Shown here: piece by piece, positions 58,586 through 64,000 of the stretch
Layout: the number at the start of each line of letters is the position of its first letter
Numbering within the stretch: position 1 is the first letter of the stretch
Assembly: GCA_020137815.1 (NCBI GenBank)
Contig: CM035356.1
Coordinates: 2,312,406 to 2,376,405 of the forward strand
DNA: 64,000 nt
Direction: 5' to 3'
Source of the DNA: Hormiphora californensis
Taxonomy: Eukaryota; Ctenophora; Tentaculata; Cydippida; Pleurobrachiidae
Made by a program: the position numbers and the translations under genes
Notes under the pieces: generated by a model
Seen by the model: only the letters and a program-made list of their open reading frames with translations
What the model was told of the DNA's origin: nothing
The model's database searches: none

Positions 58586-59721
58586 TTTTGTGCCATATTT
58601 CATGTTCTTTTAATTTTATGATAGATAAATTTATGATAACTGCAGTAAATTAAAAACTGTAAAGAAAATGAGTTATGTTACTTCGTTTTGATTCTCCCAA
58701 TAAATGAACAACTTACCGAGAACTTGGCGTCTAGCACCTGATAGACCCACTTACCGAGAAACTTGGGTCTAACCCGATAGACGACTTGAGGGGAAGAAAT
58801 GAGAAACAACGATCCTCCCTTGAGCGTTTGACGTACCTTATTGATTAACAATATCGTACACAGTACACCCTGCACCTTTCTTATCCACCTGGGAGAGGGG
58901 AGATAAAGTAAGGGAGAGTGACGCCCTCGTACCCAACTTTTGTCTTGAGAGGAGGGACCTAATCCATGGTATACAACTGTTTCTCTAACTCAATTATTAA
59001 TCTCCAGAGTTATTAGCTAATTAACTGACTCCCCCTCCATTACCTCGGCGTGTGGTTGTTCCCCAATACTCATTGGTATCCGATAGTCAGCAGCCGGCAT
59101 GTCATCTTCACTCTCCAACAACGCTACCAGCTCCTCTACAGTCATCTTCCTGGGGAGGGGGAGGGGTTGTGGGGGTTAGGGGTTGTGGGGGGAGAGAGGA
59201 ATGCTCTCTTTCTGGCGGGGGGGGGGGGGGGGGTAAATTGTATAAGAGAGGAATACAGCGTTGTCATCTCTTTGGGAAGTCACGGAGGAGTCAATTTGAC
59301 TCAGTCGAGATAATCAGTTTTTCCTGAACTTACTTTGGAGCTGGGATATCGTCGTGAGTACAGATGTTGAGAAACACTTTTGTTTCTTCCTTGTTCTTCG
59401 TTTTGATACAAAATGAGGGCCTTGGCGCTACCTGGAATACAGGGGGGTTATCTGTATCTGAATCAGCAGGCTCTCTTGTGCGGCCTACCCGGTTCAATAT
59501 AATCAAAATAATCGCAAAGATAGCGGGACACCCTGTACTACCCCAGTCTACTTATCAAAACCACACCTCGATATACGCACCTCGACCTGGTTGGTGGGTT
59601 GTTGTTGTTGCTGCTGTTGTTGTTCTCCCAGATTCACCTTGCTCATTAGAGAACTCCAAAACTCTTCGTCCTCTTTTGAGATATCCTCCTCAGGGTTTAG
59701 CAGCAGCTGGACGTAGAACAT
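53389..59721 (-). CDS. PIH1D1: PIH1D1, R2TP co-chaperone subunit, with internal exons missing or broken
   Basis: Subunit of the R2TP-HSP90 complex that binds phosphorylated clients. 5' exons: 59721-59581 (MFYVQLLLNPEEDI..., with a Gln-8 run), 59431-59334 (PSFCIKTKNKEETKVFLNIC, the PIH-N core), 59149-59044 (MTVEELVALLESEDD, YRIPMSIGEQPHAE) and 58888-58837 (VDKKGAGCTVYDIV); the first three junctions agree in phase. 3' exons: 54221-54108, 53991-53904 (LILEVWLPGVQSSAKLTLDV) and 53660-53389 (GEDRLILHA, LEVELPYNVIPMECGAQFDV), the C-terminal CS-like domain. In exon 4 the frame meets TAA just before its donor, so a base may be missing. Two tandem 14-nt candidate microexons follow (58768-58755, 58730-58717). 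Exons for the remaining PIH core were not found between 54222 and 58700, which holds pogo-like repeats. Family identity is strong for both ends. Confidence 0.85.
55422..56311. mobile_element. Degenerate pogo/Tigger-like element
   Basis: Left end CAGGCGGACCCCGATTGG and right end (GGGGTCCGACTG at 56300-56311, followed by TA) match the termini of the 30013-30202 MITE. The interior, ~890 bp, has no transposase frame. A further solo right end lies at 56862-56934. Confidence 0.6.
57596..58269 (+). CDS. Candidate small secreted protein, two exons
   Basis: Exon 1 (57596-57674) encodes a good signal peptide (MRNLAITYLLIGLFTLGPLI) and ends at a strong donor G|GTGAGT in phase 1. A compatible exon 2 (58034-58269) follows the acceptor CTGCTATTAG, starts in phase and runs 78 codons to a stop. 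The mature part is not similar to anything I recognise and has no Cys pattern. It would lie inside a PIH1D1 intron on the opposite strand. The signal-peptide exon is the better half of the model. Confidence 0.35.
58364..58585. repeat. Paired A and T homopolymer blocks
   Basis: A-rich run at 58364-58430 and T/A run at 58541-58585 flank a 110-bp unique segment. Such blocks are prone to assembly error; a poly(A) retroinsert end is also possible. Confidence 0.7.
59508..59538. mobile_element. Solo mariner-like terminus
   Basis: CGCAAAGATAGCGGGACACCCTGTA resembles the right end of the element at 3296-4494 (CGCAAAGACAGTGGGACACC). It lies in the first PIH1D1 intron. Only ~25 bp match; no partner end was found. 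Confidence 0.5.
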
Positions 59722-60013
59722 TGCTATAAAAATGGGGGGGGAGGATACCGTTACAGTAGAGGTGGGCCGGCGGAATAAGTAAGTTGTGCTGGGATGTCGA
59801 CATGGTACAGAGTACAGAGAGCTAGAGGTGGGGGTATGTTACAGAGAGGTGGGGGTATTATTTCGTTGTGCCGGGTTGTGTGGTAGTTTTGTAAGTTGAT
59901 ACATAAAATGAAACTTGTGAGGATGGTCCAGAATCCAGATGTTATTGTTAATTGTGGTAAGACGAGATAAAAAAAAGTCTTTTTAAAACATGCAGCCCAA
60001 CTAAAACAACTTA

Positions 60014-60650
60014 CTAAACAGTTGCAATTTTAGGTTTCCCCACCTTCTTCATAATCCTCTCACCTGGCCTGTACAACAGATTATTCCCATACAAACAAAA
60101 CACACTATCCTCTATCACAAAAGAGAAGACAGTTCGTCTCTTGGGTACAACATGAGATTTGTCCTGTTTGTCTACCAATGTGAACGTGTTCATTGTTTCC
60201 ATGGCAACAATACCACTCTTGTTCAGTAGAACCCGGTACCATGGTCTGGGTCACTGTAAGATAACAACCATGGAAATCCATCCGTGCAAATGTCGTTCCA
60301 TTTTTCCGGAGACTCCCCCGCTAATGACACCAAACTGAATGTAGAGGTAGGATATCCTGGAATGTGATATCTCCACCTTTCACTTTGTTTATTTGGAGAG
60401 TCTTTCTCTCCTGTGATTCGAGAGAGGGGTTCTGAGGGCTGTGTTTGTGATGGGTGGAGTTGTAGGGATTATTCAGAAGATGTGAGAGTTGTTTGTTGTG
60501 ATTATTGACCAGCCCTGCTGTCGCCAGAATCTGATTTGTAGGATGTGCAGCTTTGTATGTTTTGAAAGGAAGGATTTTGTAAAATAGAGTTGATGCACTC
60601 AAGGACGTCGCTTGTTGTTTCCTGCCATCGCCATCGTCTACAATGGATTT
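60014..60650 (-). CDS. Unidentified gene, two exon-like frames
   Basis: Between THG1L and PIH1D1 on the same strand are two open segments. The first (60602-60321, open further upstream) reads STLFYKILPFKTYKAAHP and later SLESQERKTLQINKVKGG. The second (about 60240-60014, after a CTTACAG or GACCCAG acceptor) reads WYRVLLNKSGIVAMETMN, FTLVDKQDKSHVVPKRRT, VFSFVIEDSVFCLYGNNLLY and ends KVGKPKIATV-stop. The mixed alpha/beta composition looks like real coding sequence, but I do not recognise the family. The junction between the two parts is not resolved. Confidence 0.5.
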
Positions 60651-60770
60651 AATGGTGTTATGTTAGAAGAAAGACACTTCAAAACCAAATATTTTAAACG
60701 GATTAAAAACGTCAATAAATAAGATACCTTACTCTCCCCACAATATATGTTTTTAAAAAGAAACAAATAT

Positions 60771-61524
60771 TCAGACATTAACTCCGTCTTCTCCCAAACT
60801 TATCACCAATAATATCACAGTGTAACACTTCCAAAACTTTCTTCTTTCTCTTTGTCTCCTCATCCACAGTGGATGTCCACACAATTGTGGACCCCTTTCT
60901 ATACACACGGCAGGTTCTCCATTGTAAATGTCAAAAACCAACTCTGAAAACATATCTCATTCTTGTCAGCTGAAAAAGAGTCCGTTTAAAAAACCGTTTT
61001 TTCTCTATGCTCCGCCTCCTGTGTGGTCAGTCCTCCCTTTTGTACGAGGGTCCAGAAACAGGTATTGAAAAGGTGTTATATTGCAGTCCCGCCTGCCTCA
61101 ATTCAGGTATTTCTCAACATCGCTGCCGTCGGTAAGAATAACTCGCCATACAAACTATGGTGCGGGCTTTTTCAGCGGTGTGGAGCAGAATTTGGACCAG
61201 TTAAAAACATAGTGACCGGTGAACATTGAACACAGTAGATATGATTTTACTTGCTCGTCTACTGTACAACGTTGATGTCCTTTTAAAAACAAAACTAAAC
61301 TCATCACTCTGCCCATACGCAAGGAAAATATCCTGAAGGTCCGACATGACACCTTTAGCTGCACATGTCATCAGGTCCAGAGCAGGCTTGTCGTTAGGTT
61401 TAGTAAAGTTGTGGTCCTCCGTAACTTGGAAGCCCTTCATCAGTCTGAACGACCACCAAAACATTCTCAGCATCCGGTCATCCAGTTCATAGAGCCGACA
61501 CTTACCAAACTTGCTATTCGCCAC
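60771..61524 (-). CDS. THG1L: THG1L, tRNA-His guanylyltransferase, multiple frame breaks
   Basis: Adds the G(-1) identity base to tRNA-His by 3'-5' polymerisation. The reading starts at an ANSKF motif just after a TTCTTACAG acceptor, so the true ATG is in an upstream exon. Recognisable in order: HNFTKPNDKPALDLMT, AYGQSDEFSFVFKR (metal-binding region), SRRASKI, FTGHYVFNW, GRVILTDGS (other frame), FNTCFWTLVQKGGLT (other frame), MFSELVFDIYNGEPAV, YRKGSTIVWTSTVDE and LHCDIIGDKF. The frame changes at least five times across ~750 bp. The RLDG metal motif expected near the N-terminus is garbled by two compensating shifts (around 61460-61430). Conserved motifs persist between breaks, so base errors in the assembly are as likely as pseudogene decay. 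Orthology is secure. Confidence 0.85.
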
Positions 61525-61891
61525 TAAACTGTAAGAAGTTAGTTGACTAATTAGCTTTACTAAAGGTCTTGTTCACATGTTAAAACATCTTGGTTGGCAG
61601 TTAAGTTCCAAACGAGCCTGGATCTCGGGTTTCCGTTTAAAGAGATTGAGATTGGTTTTAAACTTTTTGCATTTTTGACTTTTTTATTTTTTATTAAAAA
61701 AGTTTGAAAGTTTTGCAGCGAACGCGTACGGCGCAACAAAAACTCGCATTTTTTAAATGCAAGCGCATAAAAAAATGACCAGCAGTAGCTCTTTTAAGAA
61801 ATTTTACCAAGCAACTGTCTTTTTTAAACACACTTTTTAGCTCTCTTTCTTGGCCTAAAGGAGCCTCCAGGTGCCTCCAGCCTCCAGGAGA

Positions 61892-61960
61892 CCCACCGAA
61901 GCGACCAGAAGTAAGGGACCTACCGGCGGTGGGTCCCTTACTTCTGGTCGCTTCGGCTAC
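61892..61960. repeat. Hairpin (inverted repeat of ~27 bp)
   Basis: CACCGAAGCGACCAGAAGTA is followed by its complement TACTTCTGGTCGCTTCGG across a short loop, extended by GGGACC/GGTCCC. A small foldback remnant. Confidence 0.8.
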
Positions 61961-61978
61961 CGCTACTGCGCATGACTC

Positions 61979-62203
61979 CTACTCCGGACTGTCAGTGCAA
62001 TGCCTGACCATTTTCCTCGCTCCAAGATAGGCCGAAACGCTCAGGGAGATGTCTGACAGGCTTTGGGCAGTGGGCGTCTCATACATAAAATCACAGTTGA
62101 TATCTATTTGCTGTGTTAGTCTTTTATTGTCTCCTGTGAGTCTTCTGGGGGCCTTTGAACTTTTTTGTAAACCCTTCTTAAAGCCACTGCCCACTACGCA
62201 CAA
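61979..62203 (-). CDS. Possible exon, unidentified
   Basis: 75-codon frame with polar, protein-like composition (KRLTQQIDINCDFMYETPTA) and a stop at 61979. No acceptor was confirmed and no family recognised. Listed as a weak candidate only. Confidence 0.22.
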   Translation of the reverse strand: MCVVGSGFKKGLQKSSKAPRRLTGDNKRLTQQIDINCDFMYETPTAQSLSDISLSVSAYLGARKMVRHCTDSPE

Positions 62204-63226
62204 ACTAGTTGCTCCAGACTCCTGTGAGCCAAGTCTCTCGATAAAACACTGAGATATGGTATTGGGTGTAACTTTTAAATGTTTTAGTACAAATGTCAGT
62301 TTCCTACTTTGGTAAGAAAATTACCCCTTCCGTGCAAGCTACAAATGAGTGCTTCGTAATCAAGTTCCTCCTAGACCTCTCGGCCTCCCAATTTGCTTGG
62401 TGATTACCATCCCTATTAAATGCTTCGCGGGCTTCGTTTTTGTCACGCGTGCTGCTAGTGGTAGGTGTGACTGCATCACCAACCCTATTGCTACTGATTA
62501 TTGTTGCATAAAATGTACTGGTGGACTATGATCCCTGATCGGTTTAATTGCAATTTTCATAAGAGGGTTTTTTTGGATTTTTTGAAGTTGTCACCCCCCT
62601 TTTCGTGCGCGGAATTGTTTTTGCGCGTCCATCACATGTTAACTGTGGGTGGTGCGCGTCAAAATGATAAATTTCACATGCGCGGATCATTTTGGGGTGG
62701 ACAACTTCAAAAATCCGCTATATATGAACAGCGTCCTCAATAATCCATTGTTAGAAACTATTGACAACATATAATTATCGAATCATTTGACAACACTCTA
62801 ACCAAAGCTCACTTGCCCTCACAAACTATTTTCGTCATTAAGCTATCTTTTTGATCCAAATGATCTCCACTTCCAATATCACTGCAATATCGGGTTATAT
62901 CCCCTCAAATATTAACTATAATAACTCCATTACCTTGTTTCAATGTGTACCCCTCTCCTTTTAGCAATCTTTGTGTAGAATGCTTTCTACTGTTTGTGAC
63001 AAAAGGTATTCAACAAGCAGGGAGAGTTTCTAGTTGGTACGTTTATAAAATTCAATTTTTGGTGTCGTTATCACCAATTTGTTTATACTTTATGGGTTCC
63101 CCGTTTAGAATGACCTAGATGGGGGCGAGAGGTGATTGAATAAATGTGAAATAGAGGGCATTGTAAACATTATAGTGCTGTAAGGGGGGGCCGTGCCTAA
63201 TAAACATGTGTGCCGCTGTCACAATA

Positions 63227-64000
63227 ACGTCAGAATTATATTAGGGCTTATTTTACAATTTAGCGACTTATATTTACAATTTACATGATTTAGTATTCTG
63301 TCCTCAAGAGCAGGGAATGCTTTTTCTAAGCCTTAGAGTATGCCAGTTCATCATAAGACGTTATAACAGTGTGGGGGCTGGATAGTATCAATAGAAAAAT
63401 ACGAGATTAGAAAACCGATGGGGAGGGGAGAAAATAGTGGATATTTCACATTCATTCTTCATTCACTTAACAGTAATCGTTCAAGATTAAACGTGATAGG
63501 TCGATATAAATATGGTTGCATGACAGTGTAGTGAATAGTGTAAGAACCGAATATACTGCTGCAGTGTTCCTCATGTCTCCTTAATTTCACTGTTCGCCAG
63601 ACAAATGTTAAATTCTCTACATTTGGTCGGCGAACAGTGAAATTAAGGAGACATGTAGGGAACACTGCAGAAGTACTATTCGTGTTCTACCTATGTCCTA
63701 CCACTGACATGCAACCCTATGTATATATTCGACTATCACGTGTTAATCTTGAACAGTTACTGTGTGAAATGAAAGAATGAAGTGAAAATATCACTATTTT
63801 CTCCCCTCCCCATCGTTTCTAATCTCGTTATTTTATCTTTTGACTATCCAAGCCCCACACTGTAATAACCGTCTTTGAGTAACTGCATACTCGGAAGGTC
63901 TTAGAAAAGCGATTCCCCTGCTCTGAGGACAGAATACTAAATCATGTAAATTGTAAATATAAGTCGCTAAATTGTAAATAGCCCTAATATAAATTCTGAC
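63227..64000. mobile_element. Large palindrome running to the window edge
   Basis: Centre near 63610. The arms mirror each other outward: GTCTCCTTAATTTCACTGTT (63574) against its complement (63637), and GTCAGAATTATATTAGGGC (63229) against GCCCTAATATAAATTCTGAC at 63981-64000. Identity is high with small indels. The full element probably extends only slightly past the edge. No transposase frame. Confidence 0.85.

Larger units (their letters stand above)
54222..58716. other. Large PIH1D1 intron region filled with repeats
   Basis: AT-rich DNA with pogo-like ends, a ~100-bp repeat at 56945-57050 shared (inverted) with 28868-28967, a candidate small gene on the plus strand (57596-58269) and A/T homopolymer blocks. 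The missing middle PIH1D1 exons should lie here. Confidence 0.45.
61525..63226. other. Region upstream of THG1L, no firm gene
   Basis: Contains a hairpin at 61892-61960, an unrecognised minus-strand frame at 61979-62203 and AT-rich DNA. First exon(s) of THG1L should be here but were not identified. Confidence 0.4.

Overview
The window is eukaryotic nuclear DNA, most likely from a non-bilaterian or other marine invertebrate animal; a sponge is my best guess, but it is only an inference. Reasons: GT-AG spliced genes with short introns, metazoan families (a MEIS-class TALE homeobox gene, a seven-helix receptor, PIH1D1, RNPC3, THG1L, a papain-family protease), abundant (GA)n microsatellites, and very many inverted-repeat mobile elements. 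There are no operons and no bacterial features. A 100-N scaffold gap lies at 46530-46629.

Layout. 0.6-2.9 kb: a secreted cysteine protease with a Cys-rich tail, then an unidentified exon. 3.3-4.5 kb: a mariner-like inverted-repeat element. 5.1-5.6 kb (-): the last exons of a tail-anchored protein. 5.9-9.3 kb: a 3.4-kb foldback element built of a 32-bp minisatellite, followed by two smaller MITEs (9.7-10.9 kb). 12.5-14.3 kb: a type I membrane protein with seven 8-Cys repeats. 16.9-18.0 kb (-): an ORF1-like retroelement protein. 18.2-19.2 kb (-): a single-PDZ protein. 19.75-21.4 kb (-): RNPC3 (U11/U12-65K). 22.4-27.4 kb (-): the homeodomain half of a MEIS gene, with a 1.34-kb near-perfect palindrome in one intron. 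29.0-40.9 kb: a ~12-kb segment bounded by ~1-kb inverted arms, carrying an intact 12-exon gene for a 1375-aa protein with a FEN1-like acidic nuclease constellation and a C-terminal CXC (tesmin/TSO1-like) Cys cluster, plus a divergent coiled-coil gene. 40.9-44.3 kb: a foldback made of hundreds of GGCGCC palindromes that match the E2F core. 44.8-52.3 kb: a 7-exon class-A-like GPCR, with part of its locus repeated in an indel-rich second copy. 53.4-59.7 kb (-): PIH1D1; 60.0-60.65 kb (-): an unidentified gene; 60.8-61.5 kb (-): THG1L. 63.2-64.0 kb: one arm pair of another large palindrome that runs to the window edge.

The host genes are functionally unrelated (minor-spliceosome splicing, tRNA-His maturation, HSP90/R2TP co-chaperone work, developmental transcription, signalling, proteolysis). 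The unifying feature is mobile-element architecture: at least eight independent inverted-repeat elements, several nested. The best candidate for an undescribed system is the 12-kb arm-bounded unit with its spliced FEN-like/CXC gene. Several host genes (protease, RNPC3, THG1L, GPCR, PIH1D1) have single-base frame breaks, whereas the 1375-aa gene has none. The breaks look partly like uncorrected assembly indels, since the repeated GPCR segment shows indels in coding and non-coding DNA alike. Exon boundaries were derived by hand from splice motifs and reading phase.
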